NCBI GenBank assembly: GCA_035771165.1
Contig: JAWNZC010000472.1
Location: forward strand, 184,001-248,000
Direction of reading: 5' to 3'
DNA from: Paragorgia papillata
Taxonomy: Eukaryota > Cnidaria > Anthozoa > Scleralcyonacea > Coralliidae
DNA: 64,000 bases
The notes under the pieces are model-generated. The model was not told the origin of the DNA. It was given only the letters and a program-made list of their open reading frames with translations, and did no database searches. Below, in pieces: positions 33,201 to 48,100 of this stretch. Position 1 is the stretch's first letter. The number at the start of each line of letters is the position of its first letter. The translations under genes and the position numbers were made by a program.

Positions 33201-36200
33201 CTTTTTTCTGGTCCTCTAGGAGCTGCTGCAGGTTGCGTTGAAGCTCCTCCAATTCTTCTCTTCTCTTAATCTCCACGTCCAACATGGCTTTCTCTTCGTC
33301 CGCATACTTTTCAATTTCATCTTTTCGTTTTTTCAGCAAGTCAATTTCCTAAACAAGCAATCGTTCAGTTTTAGAAAAGAAGTAAAGTGTTTATGTAAAA
33401 TCGTAGAAAAAAATTGTTAACACTTTGAGGCCTGGACCTCTCCCTGTGCTGAATAAAATCGCCTGCGTTAGCCAGAATAAACTTTAAAGACTCGTCCTCG
33501 GGCTTCAAAGTGTTAAAGAGATAGGTTTTCAACACTTTGAGGCCTGGACCTCTCCCTCTGCTGAATAAAACCGTCTGGCGTTAGCCAGAATAAACCTTAA
33601 AGGCTCGTCCTCAGGCTTCAAAGTGTTAAACCGCGTTAATAGTACTTGGATAGGCGACTGTCTGTCCGAGCTTGGAACTTAGTAGAGTTGTTGGTTCTCT
33701 CAAGTGCTTCAAGGGTTTTTATCTGGTTTTTCTGATTTACCTCCTTGCGGAAAGTCAACTTTAGCCTAATCGATCTTAGATAGTGTACCTAGTAGTCTCC
33801 TTCGATAGAGATTAAAAGAAAAGCCATGAAGAGAAACGGAAGGGCAAGAAAAGGAAAGAAGATGAAAACAGAAGGAATGGAAGGAAAAGGAAAGATACAG
33901 TAATGCAAGGAAAGCAAACGTTGTACCTGTCGTTGTTGACTTAACAAATCGTCTTGCTCTTTGCGTCGTTTTTCTTCCTCTAGTTTCCGCGCCTTGTCGG
34001 CATCTCTCTTAGCTTTGCGGCTTTTCAGATCTCTTATGAAAGGAGTCTCCCCACCATAACATTCTAAAAATGGACCAAAAATCAACTCTACTACACTACT
34101 CCATTCCATTCCATTCTATTCTACCGTCTACTCTACTGTCTACTCTACCGTCTACTCTACCACTCTACTCTCGCTTTTAATTTAGTTACTGTACATGCAA
34201 GTATAACATATTTTAAAATTCGCGGATAGTTTACAGTTCAAATAAGTACGGCAAATAAAACACATACCAATTGCAGTTTGAACGGCAGTTATCCAAGCTT
34301 GTTTTGTTCTCTGATCTGGCGCAGTCTGTTCGTAATCTTTCTTTGTTTTTCCACAAGTAACCTGAAACCTGCATTTATTACTCCCCTTATCTGGAATGCT
34401 AGTAACCTTGGCCTCGTTGTTGAGGATAATTTCACCTTTCTTCTCTCTATACCCGCTGGATACATAATAGGTGAGTCGTTCAGGTTTCAGCACAAACCAA
34501 CGAGACTTCTGGCTCTTCAACATATTGTGGCCTTTCTTGGACAAGAATCCTGTTTTGGTCACTTCATCCAAAATGACGTCAAAAAGATCCTGGAGACCTT
34601 CACGCAGGACACTGTAAAAAGCAAAATAAGCAAAATATTTCATTATGGCACACAAGGCGGTCCTGAAAGATGAAATGAAACGATATTTGTCTGGTTTTAA
34701 AACTTTAATAAGGAGAACAGGTATTAAACTGGGATTTGAACGTATTGTTGCCTAGGATGTCTGAAAGTTCCCTCTTTGACAAGTAAAATGGTCTGACGTG
34801 TAATAGACAAGTAAAAAGAATAAAGGGACCATTTTCTTGGCTGGCTTTGGCAAGAATATGTTATTAAAGTGTTGTCATTTGTCAAAGGCTATAAAGTCTG
34901 GTTAGATAAGGCTGTACTTCATGTGAGTAGAGCTGTTGGTTCTCCGCTGCGCTTTAAAGGTTTTTCTCCACAATTTCAACTTCTTCCTTGGCACACACCC
35001 CGCTCATTTTTTACTCCAAACTTACCTTTTATCAACTCCTATTAAAAACTTGCGTTCCAAGCAATCAATGAATTTCCAAAAAAACACAGCCCCATCTTCG
35101 GTATATTCGTTCAAAACCTGCTCATTCCACTGTACACCAATACCACGCACAAACTTTTCGAGTACAATACACAGTTCTTCTACATCGACCTTTAGTTCTC
35201 CACCAATGTCAAGTTTTTTAAACGAAAGCCATAGTTTAAAAGCATCTTTTTTAGTCAACAAATGAGGGTCATCGTCGTATTTTTGACCAACTACAACCCA
35301 CAACAATTCATCCATCACTTTCTGGTTCAATTGTTTACCTGGAAAACATGAAATGTATTTATTAATGTAATTATTTTCATGTTTTAAGTAGTAAAAATAT
35401 GAACGGCCGATATTTGATGGGCATTTACAATGGCGAGTCGTTCAGCCGAACTTACTTATCAAATTCTAAGTGTGAATGATGAACACTTCGTTTAAGAGTC
35501 GTAGGAAACGTTAGATAATATCATTTGAACTCAGGAAAAGCTGAATAGCCACTAGTGTCTTAATATAACTTTGATAAAACATCTTTTATTTTAATCAATG
35601 TTTAAACAGTATTTACAAATATTGATTAAACATTCATTTCTTTTGAATTTTCCTTATGAATTATTAATGATTCGATAAGTATTATTTAAAACACGAGCAG
35701 CAGTGTTTTATCATATTTAAAACACGAGGTGACGACCTGTTTGCTAAGTTCATTGGTGTACTAGTACGCCGCGAAAATCAAAGCTAAAGTTTATGTAAAT
35801 AGATCAGGAGGATTTTTTATCAGATATAAAACCATAGACACGGTACTGATTTTGTGTTTTCCTCACGAATTATCAATGAGTTTTTGAATTCAGTGTGTAG
35901 AAATTTCATAGAATTCTATAGTATATTAATGCTTTGAAAGTTTGCATGGTAATAACAGTATTCAAGATAAGTTTTGTGGAAATGTTTCCACATGCAAAAG
36001 TTATCTTGAATTCTATAGAATATTACTATAGATCTTTTAAATTCCATAGAATATTCTAAATAATTCTATAGAATAATTATAAGAGAATTTTCTATTCTAC
36101 ACATACAAATTCATATATTCATTACACTTAATAACGAGTTCAGTTCAGTGGTTTCCATGGCAACTGTCAAAATAACAATCAGACTTTGGATATCAAGTTA

Positions 36201-38246
36201 TAAATAACTTTGTTGGTAATATAACTTTAAAATATAGCTGTGGAATTCTAATTTACAGTTTTTTGTCGACTACATATATAGTCATAATATTATACTAATA
36301 TCCACTCTTGGTAATAATCCATTCCTGAGCTGGCCAAAAACAGTTGATTTATTGTTTTACTCTGTCTAATGCCAGACGTACAATTTTACTTGTCAAAGAG
36401 AGAACCCTCAGACATCCTAGCCAAACTTCCTGTTTCATTTTCAATAAAAAATGTCTATTGTGTATTTATTGAATGACCTGACAGTGCTATTACAGTTGAA
36501 CCCCGATACATGCTCTTTATTGTTTTACTCTGTCTAACACCAGATGATTTTTAATATTACCCATCGAAGGGAGAACCCTCAGATGTTCTAGGCAATGGGT
36601 TCTAGGCAATGGGTTAAGTAAAGTTGACATCTTTAATTTAAGACTTTCCCTAGGCCAGTGTCTGCTCAAAAGGGGTTATAATTTAGTATTTTCACTATTT
36701 TATAATACTTAAAGGTGTTCTTCTCAAAAGCAGTATATAGCCATTAAAAGGCTTGATTACTTTACTTGCACGTGGCCCTGCTTTAATCTATTGCTGCCCA
36801 CCCTGCGAACAGAGCCTTCTTTTCCTTATTTCTTCCCTGAGAGAGAGAAGAAGAAAAGTAGGCTCTGCTGTATTTGTGTTTGGCTTCGTCCAAGATTTAG
36901 GATGAAGTAACCCGTTTAACCAGTTCTCATTTTGTTTTCTGCTTGGATTGGGACTGGGTTCGAGATTGTAACCAAGCAACTGACATGCATGCGCAATGGA
37001 AACCAGTCACAAATACAGCTGAGCAGAGCCTACTTTTCTTCCTCTCTCAGCGAAGAAATAAGGAAAAGAAGGCTCTGCTCCCAGGGTACAGAAAGTTTTA
37101 CATGAAAAGGAAATGATTCAGACAAAGAAAAATACACATCAATTATCTCCTTTTTTGTGGAGAGACAAAGAAATAAAAAAATTACACACGATTTCCTTTT
37201 TCACCTTCATAATTTCCTGGATTAAATTTTGAAGTCCATTTTAGGTTAAAATCACAGTTAGTTAAAATTCATTACAAAGCGAGTTTCACTTGAAAAAAAT
37301 ATTGGTTGTAATAAAGCTTTGTTTGTTTATGGATTACAAGAATATGTACTGAGGATTAGACAATATTTGTAATTAAACTGGCAATTTACTTCCTCATTCA
37401 GTTTAATCAAAATAGAAACTTTATTCAGGTTTTCAAATTTTGTAGCACATTATTCAGATACAGTTCTTTATAAATATAAAAAAGATAATCTATTTCATTG
37501 GAGTCACAGTTAAATTTTGGCCCACTATAAAGACAATAGCAACCAGTATAATAGAAACAGTCTGTCATGACTTCAAAGTGTCTTTTGAGTGGATGAATTC
37601 AATTAATCCATATATAGAATTAGAAATAGTGTGTCCAGAATATAGCTGCATGCTTGTAGTTGTTTGGCTGTGGGCCATCAAGTGGACTTACAATAAAAAC
37701 ATTAGATTTGTTCCCGATTGTTGTTCAGCCATTATTGCTAATATTTTTTTACTGTGGCTGTATACTAAATGTTACTAATACAGTATACACTGTTATTATT
37801 TGACCTTCAACATACCCAATATTTGGCACTAAGTAACACAAACATATATAACATGCACCCACCAGTGAACATATGGGGTGGCAAACACACACATGTACAT
37901 GTAACTGACTCATTTACTACTAAAACAAGTACTTGGGGTGTTCATGAAAGAACTATGCAATAAGACAACCTTCCCAGAAACCTTTTCCTGAAACCTCCAG
38001 GATGTCTAAGGGTTCTTCCTTTGAGGAGTAAAATTGTCTGGTGTTAAACAGAGTTAAGAAAGTAAAGAGGCTATTTTTGGTCAACTCAGGCAGGAATTGG
38101 TTAAACCAAGCATTTTCTAACCAGAAATGGGGCATAACTTTTTCCTTTCCTCCACAATATTTTTTTTCATTCAAGACTTTTAGAATATGAACAGCATTTA
38201 AACAAGACGTGTATTTTTTCTTTTAGCTTAATATTCAGCACTAACA

Positions 38247-38286
<40 letters not shown>

Positions 38287-39852
38287 GGTGACTGCGCTTG
38301 GGAATGACCCCGTTGTCGAGCTGGAAACTAATGTGAGTAGAGTTGTAGTTGATCTCTCCTGTGCCTCGAGGGTTTTTCGCCGGTAAAACCAACAAATTAT
38401 TGTGGTTAGTATTTAGGTATACGTTCTGTAATAACTTTTTTGAAGGGCAAATTTCTGTCGTTACAAATTTGTTTATCCATGAAATACACGTTTCAGAACA
38501 GCTGGTACATCGACTTCTTTGGAAAGGGACAAAAAAAACAACTCAAACTGTCGCCATGGACGGGAAATAAAACCGTATGACGGTGTAAATATGTTAAAAT
38601 TTCCGCCGCATGTGTATATTCAAAACAGGAAGGACGGCAGTGCGTTGAAACAAGATATTTGAAAGAAAAGGGACAATACCAGAGAGCAAAGACAATACCC
38701 TATAAACGGCAGTAAACCCGCAATTGCACAGCAGGACAATCGCAAGTCGGCGAACGAAATACGATATATTTAAAACAACAAACAAGACATCTTTTCTGTA
38801 CAAGCACCACTACTAAACACCACGAAACACTCCCTTTTATAGGCACAGCTGACACGCATTTGAGAAGGAGATATGGAATGATATGTTTACTGCAATTATA
38901 TTGGTATAATTACTGGATATTGACAGGAAAATTGCGAAACTAAAGGGACTTTTAAAAATATCATAACACGCATGGAATTTCAATGTAAAATATCAACAAT
39001 AGAAAGTTATTTTTTGAGCAACCAAAGCCCTCTGATACATGATATCCCTTCTTTGCACCGACATGGCGGAAATTTGTCTGGGCGAAAAGCCGAGAAAAGA
39101 AATAACAAATTATTGAATAAAACCAGACATGGCTATTTATGGAAATGGTATTTTTATGACGGGGAAGAAAATAGGAACGTTCAAGGATATTTGAAAACGT
39201 GGGAATATAAATCCCCACACACCGAATCAATATTAAAGTTGTCGTGTGCTGGCGTGTATCAATTAAATGTCTGTTCTTTTTCACGAATTTACGAATTTCG
39301 AACCCATTTCGAGAAAATTAATTGCTCAAAGTCTAAATAAGAAGATCGATGGGTTGATTTTATTAAAGTTTAAACTTGTTGGAGTAGGCTGATTTTGATC
39401 CTTGATCATATCGTTGTCTAGAATTAGCATATAGTTAATATAAAACGTAGACGATACAACATATGGATTATCCATAATAAAAATAAAAATATCATCTTTA
39501 TTGTACTGTATTTATTCTATTGTATTTATTAAAGTATAAAAAAAGTACAAGATCCTTTTAGCACCTCGAAGAACTTACCTTTAACCAGTAGTGTAGTCTC
39601 TAAAAAGTCCAGAAACTCGACCACAGTTAAGTTTTCTTTGTCCGGTAGAAAATTCTCCAACTCTTCGGAAGCAAACGGTGTTTTGATAGCTTGACAAACG
39701 TTTGCTACAACGGCTTGAAGGTGGGATTTCGCCACTTCGCCTGAATTGGATTCATCGAGAGTTGCTACTGTATGTCGTATCCCGTTAGCGATTTCAAAAT
39801 CGAGGGAAACGTTGGGCTGGGTATCATTTTCCATAACCACGTCATCGCCCAT
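30221..39852 (-). CDS. SWAP70/DEF6-like PH-domain protein with long acidic repeat tail
   Basis: Exons in order are 39579-39852, 35026-35338, 34268-34611, 33927-34063, 33022-33348 and 30221-32125 (3300 nt, 1099 residues; SWAP70 has about 585). The N-terminal EF-hand-like region contains EDAFKxW-type LLTKKDAFKLWLSF. The PH domain lies at about residues 210-311 (TGFLSKKGHNMLKSQKSRWF, VLKPERLTYYVSSGYREKKG, QAWITAVQTAI). A coiled coil (EEERKKREELEALRLLQQQE) covers about 325-515. The order EF-like, PH, coiled coil is that of SWAP70 and DEF6, which bind phosphoinositides, actin and Rho-family GTPases. After that comes a pair of related motifs, EEFLNRATDWSGLSLE and PEFLKKAAAWSGLNPE. The last 350 or so residues are acidic and repetitive: about 18 units of SEGSEVVEEK, then SENTEAV-like units. 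Vertebrate members lack this tail. Confidence 0.9.
30750..31300 (-). repeat. Translated 30-bp minisatellite in the SWAP70-like gene
   Basis: The plus-strand unit is CTCTGATCCCTCACCTTTCT plus CTTCTACCAC, 30 bp, with about 18 copies. Read on the gene strand it gives S/G-EGSEVVE-E/D/V/T-K. Variation is concentrated at the residue before EGS (S, G or R) and at the residue before K. Because 30 is divisible by three, an antisense frame (TTSDPSPFSS) is also open. Confidence 0.95.
32170..32460. repeat. (AATGTAATAT)n array
   Basis: Tandem AATGT and AATAT pentamers, mostly as AATATGTAATGT, in intron 5 of the SWAP70-like gene. The YIL/HYILH open frames are artefacts. Confidence 0.95.
32460..32548. repeat. 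Near-perfect hairpin
   Basis: GAACTGTATGGGATTTACAA (from 32481) pairs exactly with its inverse up to 32527, with a 3-bp loop (GCT). Outer ATACAAT and ATTGTAT also pair. The arms resemble the GGGCATTTACAATGG segments at 35420 and 2910, so it is a compact relative of those elements. Confidence 0.8.
32780..33012. repeat. (AATGT)n-derived array
   Basis: Degenerate AATGT, AACGT and GCAATGT units in the same intron as the 32170-32460 array, ending a few bases before the coiled-coil exon at 33022. Confidence 0.9.
33416..33516. mobile_element. About 100-bp MITE, family E copy 1
   Basis: Starts TTAACACTTTGAGGCCTGGA and ends GGGCTTCAAAGTGTTAA, with TTAGCCAGAATAAA inside. A second copy follows only 13 bp later in the same orientation and a third is at 60119-60219. 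Confidence 0.8.
33530..33630. mobile_element. About 100-bp MITE, family E copy 2
   Basis: Same orientation and about 90% like copy 1, sharing AACACTTTGAGGCCTGGACC and CAGGCTTCAAAGTGTTAAA. It lies in SWAP70-like intron 4, directly followed by a 5S-like SINE fragment. Confidence 0.8.
33640..33740 (+). mobile_element. Fragment of the 5S-derived SINE
   Basis: TAGTACTTGGATAGGCGACT resembles the 5S rRNA internal promoter region (TAGTACTTGGATGGGAGACC). It is followed by TAGTAGAGTTGTTGGTTCTC and CTTCAAGGGTTTTT, which match the tail of the long SINE at 60.6-61.05 kb. Confidence 0.65.
34090..34165. repeat. (CTACTCTACTGT)n short tandem repeat
   Basis: Repeated CTACTCTAC with CATTC variants at its left end, in SWAP70-like intron 3, beside the PH exon donor side. 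Confidence 0.75.
34918..34990 (+). mobile_element. Tail fragment of the 5S-derived SINE
   Basis: CATGTGAGTAGAGCTGTTGG and TTTAAAGGTTTTTCTCCAC correspond to the tail of the long SINE copy. The 5S-like part is missing. Confidence 0.5.
36318..36425. mobile_element. Dispersed short element, family B copy
   Basis: CATTCCTGAGCTGGCCAAAA, TTTATTGTTTTACTCTGTCT and AGAGAGAACCCTCAGACATC appear in the same order as at 7905-8012. A second, partial copy follows at 36505-36600. Confidence 0.7.
36790..37085. mobile_element. MITE with inverted AGAGCCT-rich ends
   Basis: ACAGAGCCTTCTTTTCCTTA and AGTAGGCTCTGCTG on the left are mirrored by CAGAGCCTACTTTTCTTCCT and AAGGAAAAGAAGGCTCTGCT on the right. It lies in the 4.2-kb intron 1 of the SWAP70-like gene. 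A related half appears near 14440-14500. Confidence 0.7.
38253..38282. repeat. (TA)n microsatellite
   Basis: About 14 TA units in SWAP70-like intron 1, immediately left of the SINE fragment at 38287. Confidence 0.9.
38287..38395 (+). mobile_element. Fragment of the 5S-derived SINE
   Basis: GGTGACTGCGCTTGGGAATG and CCCCGTTGTCGAGCTGGAAA match the 3' part of the 5S-like segment of the long copy. ATGTGAGTAGAGTTGTAGTT and CCTCGAGGGTTTTTCGCCGG match its tail. Confidence 0.7.
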
Positions 39853-41566
39853 ATTTTTAAAATATTACACTCTTTCTAATAGGACTAGCTAGTGTTTGAC
39901 AGTTGTGTTCTTGGAGTTAAACTGGCTCGCGCAATCAACCAACACAGCAACAATTCCGTTTTATATTTGACGTATTAACGGCGGGGAACTTGTAGCTTCG
40001 CCCAAAGAAATGATGAGTGATTCACAGCGAGTCGTTTCTTCCCGTGAGGGTTGTAAAGGTCAACAACTGACAACAGCTCATAGGCCAGAATTGGTCGTAT
40101 TGGGGAGGGGCATCGACGTCACACCAAAATATTATTAATCACTGTACTTTAATACAATATATCAATATATTCTGGTCGTCAAGCCTCTCACATTTCATTC
40201 AAATTGCTGCTATCTTTCGAAGTTTTAAAAGTTATCTTTGTAAGGGGTCTTATGGTTGAATTATAAATTTGTCTATTACTCTTCCTCAGAAAATACTTTT
40301 ATTTTGGAGGAAAGGCAGTAAACGGTATTAAACCTGGTCTTATGTTTATTATCGTTTATTGGCGTGTTCAAGTGAAGTCATAATATTATGCCTAATGAGC
40401 AGTTTCCTGCTTCCCTCCACCAAGCTGGCGATGGGTTAGGAAGTGGTCACGATTTGATGGAAAGTCATGGCTATTTTTAGCCAACCTAGACAAAGCTAGT
40501 TTATGTGTGATTCAAGTCAAACTTATAGGAGTGGGAGAACTTATCTGAACAAAGGAAATGGAAGATATCAAATAACTTTTTTTTTGTTTTAAAATGTTCT
40601 GGCATGTGGCATTAATTTTCACTTTCAACTCTATTCAGATTTAGGCATGTATGGATATCACAATCAACAGCAGTAAGCAGTAGGTCGGTTGATCTATCGA
40701 TCGATTGATTGAATCAATCAAATGAATGAATGAGCGAGTGAGTGAGTGAGGTAGGGAGGAAGGGAGAGAGGGGGAAGGGAGAGAGGGGTTAGGGAGGGAA
40801 AGAGAGGTTAGGCAGGGAAAGGGGTTAGGGAGGGAGGGTTAGGGAGGGAAAGAGGGTTTGAGGGGTGAGGGAGGGAGGGAGGGAGGGAGGGAGGGAGGGA
40901 GGGAAGGAAGGAGGGAGGAAGGAGGGAGGGAGGGAAGGAGGGAGGGAGGGAGGGAGGGAGGGAGGGAGGGAAGGAAGGAAGGAGGGAGGGAGGAAGGGAT
41001 GGAGTGAGTGAGTGAGTGAAAAATGAATCAAGTCAGTCTGAGTCAATCAACAATCAGCCACTTAATATCAATTGGCGACTGACGATTAATACTTGATAAT
41101 TAGTAAATAAGATCTAATAATTAATACTTGACAATAATTAATGGTTAATAATTAATACTTACAAAATAATAATTAACACAACCTAAATAATTAATATGGC
41201 CTTTTCTTTTTGTTTGGGACCGCAGTAATTGGTGTTCACTGTTTCGGCAACCCTGCCACATTATTATATATTTTACAATGTAACTTAACTTTCACTATGA
41301 GTAATTAAGTACATTTTTTTAATTAATTCCTAGTCTTGTTGAACCTTGTGGCAAAACTTAATAAATAAATAAATCAGCCACTTAATCAATTAATTAATCA
41401 ATCAATCAATCAACCAATCACTGAATTAATTAATCGATCAATCAGTCAATCAATTAATAAAAACATTAACTTCAAACCCTTGATTACTGCCAATTGGTCT
41501 TCACACAATGCGGAGCCTCAAGATTATTGTAAAAGATGGGCCATCAAAGTCTCTCTGTATAAATCC
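39853..41566. other. Intergenic region, SWAP70-like 5' to ASPDH 3'
   Basis: It contains the SWAP70-like promoter side (up to about 40100), a GGGA/GGAA purine array at 40738-41010, and AT-rich sequence made of AATTAAT and CAATCAAT repeats at 41080-41460. No coding exon was seen. Confidence 0.65.
40738..41010. repeat. (GGGA)n/(GGAA)n purine array
   Basis: Degenerate GAGTGAGT leads into GGGTTAGGGAGG units and then GGGA and GGAA blocks. It resembles the 13.4-kb array on the same strand. Confidence 0.9.
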
Positions 41567-44859
<3,293 letters not shown>

Positions 44860-45068
44860 TTGTGGACGGTGTAAACACTAATTCCAAAGCTGTAGGCTTT
44901 TAATGTCTGTTTCCTTTAAATATACCTTATTAAAGTGAACTTCTGAGGGCAAAAAAAGTGCAAAACTCAAACAGAAAATCGTAAATTCGAGTTTAAATCC
45001 AAGAATTCCAAGCAATTTATTGTTCGGAAACCATCGGTGCATCATCGTAATATTTCGTGATCGTTATC

Positions 45069-45082
45069 GTTGTTATGGCAAC
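45069..45082 (+). promoter_or_regulatory. RFX X-box-like site upstream of DRC2
   Basis: GTTGTTATGGCAAC differs at two positions from the palindromic X-box GTTGCCATGGCAAC. It ends 89 bp before the DRC2 start codon. RFX sites at this distance drive many ciliary genes in animals. It lies in the 311-bp gap shared with ASPDH. Confidence 0.6.
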
Positions 45083-45170
45083 TTACGCTCTTTTTCAATC
45101 GCCATCTTGTTTTGGTAGAGGAGTCGTGAATTTCTTGTAGTAATTTTCTAATATTAAGAATAAAACAACC

Positions 45171-48100
45171 ATGCCTCCTAAAAAGAAGAAATCCGGGAAG
45201 AAAAACCTAGCAAACATGACTGAAGAAGAGAGGCTTATTTACTTGGAGCAAAAGCGTTTAGCCGAAGAAGAAATGAGAAAGAAAAAGGAAGAAATGTTGA
45301 CGCAATTTCTGAAGGTAAAGAACACTTTGTGTTGCATAAAGAACACTTCCTGACGATGATTTGTTTATATCTAGTATTAAATCAAGCTGATGTGTGTGAT
45401 ATTTGTACATGGGAATGATGGGATGTTTTGACGTGAAATTTAATAGAGCATTCTGGAAATTTTGTCTGATCGAAAGAGACTGACAAAAAGGCCTTTACTT
45501 TCTGCTAAAACATGCATGCATGTTGACTTCACCAAATATTCTGACTACCATCAAGGCTGATGTTAATAAATGCACCTATCTAATGCATTTAAGGTGTAAC
45601 TTGATGCCCCCCTCTGGTCCATAAAAAAGTAGAATATGTACATGTACAGCAACAAGCCAGTTGTGTGTTGAGCATCTCTGCACAGTTCTTTCATTCAGCC
45701 CCTGGTCACATTGTTTATTTCTTTGTTAATTGTTTGTTTGTTTTTTGTTTGTTTGTTTGTTTGTTTGTTTGTTTGTTTGTTTATTTGTTTATTTCTTTGT
45801 TCATTCATTTGTTCTTTCTTTTCTCCTTTTATTTTTTTTTCTGTTGTCTGTTTGTAATAATTTTTTCTCTTTTCACTTTCTCTTTGTTTGTTTGTTCCTT
45901 TGTCTGTGTGTCAGCCTGTCTGTTTGTCTGTTTGTTTGTTTGCTTGTTTGTTTGTTTGTTTGTTTGTTTGTTTGTTTGTTTGTTTGTTTGTTTGTTTGCT
46001 TGCTTGCTTGCTTGTTTGTTTGTTTGTTTGTCTGTCTGTTTGTCTGTCTGTTTGTCTGTCTGTCTGTTTGTTTGTCTGTTTCTTTTTCTCTTTTACCTTC
46101 TTTCTGTTTTTTTCTACATGTAACTAGTATCAACTGTAAACAGGACAAAAGATTCCTGGTAAGATAATATATATACTTTTAACTTTGATTTTTCCCTCTA
46201 CACAGGATAAGTTAGCTAAGGAGGAAAAAAATGCAAAGTTTAACATGAACAAGCTGCAAAATCAATGGCGAGTGATTATGAGGGAAAGTAAGTTGTATGT
46301 AGAATTTGAAACATACAATATTGTACTAGGCAGGTGGTGAATGGCCACAATAATGATCGGAAATGGCGGCTGTCGAGGCTCGCGAAATACAGGCTGACCC
46401 GTATTAGCTACTGTACGCATGCGTAGAATCAATATCTTGCGTGTAAACGTCATCAATACACGGCCGACAACTCACTTGAGCCAGCACACACGTGGACTGC
46501 GAACTGCCCCATGAAAGTGGCTGATTTTCTATGTGATTTCTGATCATGCTTAGATTAATGAAAATAAATACTGGAAAATAACTTGTAGCTTGTTCAAGTA
46601 AATTGTGATGTAAAAACAGTATTAAACAAGTCCAAATCAGTTACTGTGATTTTCAGTTGAGCTTAATAGATTCAAAAAGTTTTATTGAAAAGTTTAAACA
46701 TTGGAACGCATACGTTACTAAGGGCAATTTATGATGTTGTTAAGGGCAAATTTAAAAGTTTCTATTGGTCAAAATGCTCAAACATTCAAATTTCCCATGG
46801 GAATGTGTCAAATTGTGAAATGATAAAACTTTTCAACAACACTTTCAGTCTCTAAGCTCAACTGAAAATTGCTGTAAAATATTATACTCTAGGATACAAG
46901 CAAATAAATATTCACATATTGCTGCCTTAGGCTTGCTGAGGGTTCTCTTGTTGATTAGTAAAACTTGACAGTGAGGGTAAAATGATAAAGGATTGTAAAA
47001 ATATTTGTACAAGGTACAGTCGTTGGCACGTAAGCGTGTACACCACCCGTCAAAACATGTTCTAAATTTAAGCCAACGTTAACCGTTTTGAAATCAACAC
47101 TGTGGGATTGGTGAGACGTGATTGGCTAAGGGCACATTCATGTGACAATAATGCATTGGTTCGAATGTATCGAATGAAAACCTAATACGTTTGCAAGGTA
47201 AACATTTAACTTTGACGTTGACATAAAACATGTTTTGACGGGCGGTGTACACGCTTAGGTGCCAACGACTGTATATTAATTTTACAGTTTTATTGTATTC
47301 TGATGTTTTAATTTCCAGGCAAAGCACAAGATTTGAAGAAGGATATTGAAATTTTAAGTCAAACATTTGAAAGAATAATAGATCGTAAAGAAGCAATTAT
47401 AAAATCACTGGTGAAGGACATTGAAGAAGCTGAGGAGCAATATGAAATGGCTTTGAGAAGTCATCTTCAAAATGATGATCAACTTATTAGTAAGGACTAA
47501 GGGTTATTATAAAATGATAGAAATATGCATACCAAAAAATTTTATTTTACCAAAAAACATCAAAATTTTATTTAAAAACAAATGGCCAAAATCCTTTTTA
47601 AGACAGTAACATCAGGGGCGCAACTAGAAAATTTCTATGGCAGGGGTTGAACGCAAAAAAAGGGCAAAGTCGTTCAGTATTCTAAACAATTTGGGACTTA
47701 GAAGCCAGTGGCATGGGAAGCAGAGATTCTAGGGGGGTCAGGGGGTCGGAAACGGCATTTCCTGCATGGGTCACGGAAATGGCATTTCCTGCATTTTTAG
47801 GACGCTTTTCTCATATTTTCGGTTGCGGAAATTTTTATTTTGGTCTCGCATTATTACGGAGAATTGTATTGCGTGCTACAACATGATTAATTATCTGTTT
47901 ATCTAATGTCTAACCTAGTATTAGAGGTACAAAAAGGGCAGGGGTTCAAAAGGGCAGGGGTCCCGACCCCCCCCCCCCCCCTTAGTTGCGCCCCTGAACA
48001 TCAAACATCTGTGAATACCAGATGTATATCTGAATAAGGAATGGAATAAGAAATTGTACAGATAAAATTGGAATTCCTATAAAAAATATTCCTATTAGAT

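Noticed and set aside
38972..39340. 122-codon plus-strand frame in SWAP70-like intron 1
   Set aside because: No family resemblance, no clear splice or promoter context, ordinary AT-rich sequence. Could be re-examined if transcripts exist.
40825..41046. PS-rich 73-codon frame
   Set aside because: Purine array artefact as at 13.4 kb.
45665..46167. FVCLFVCL frames of 145-152 codons
   Set aside because: TTTG array in DRC2 intron 1; no splice or start context.
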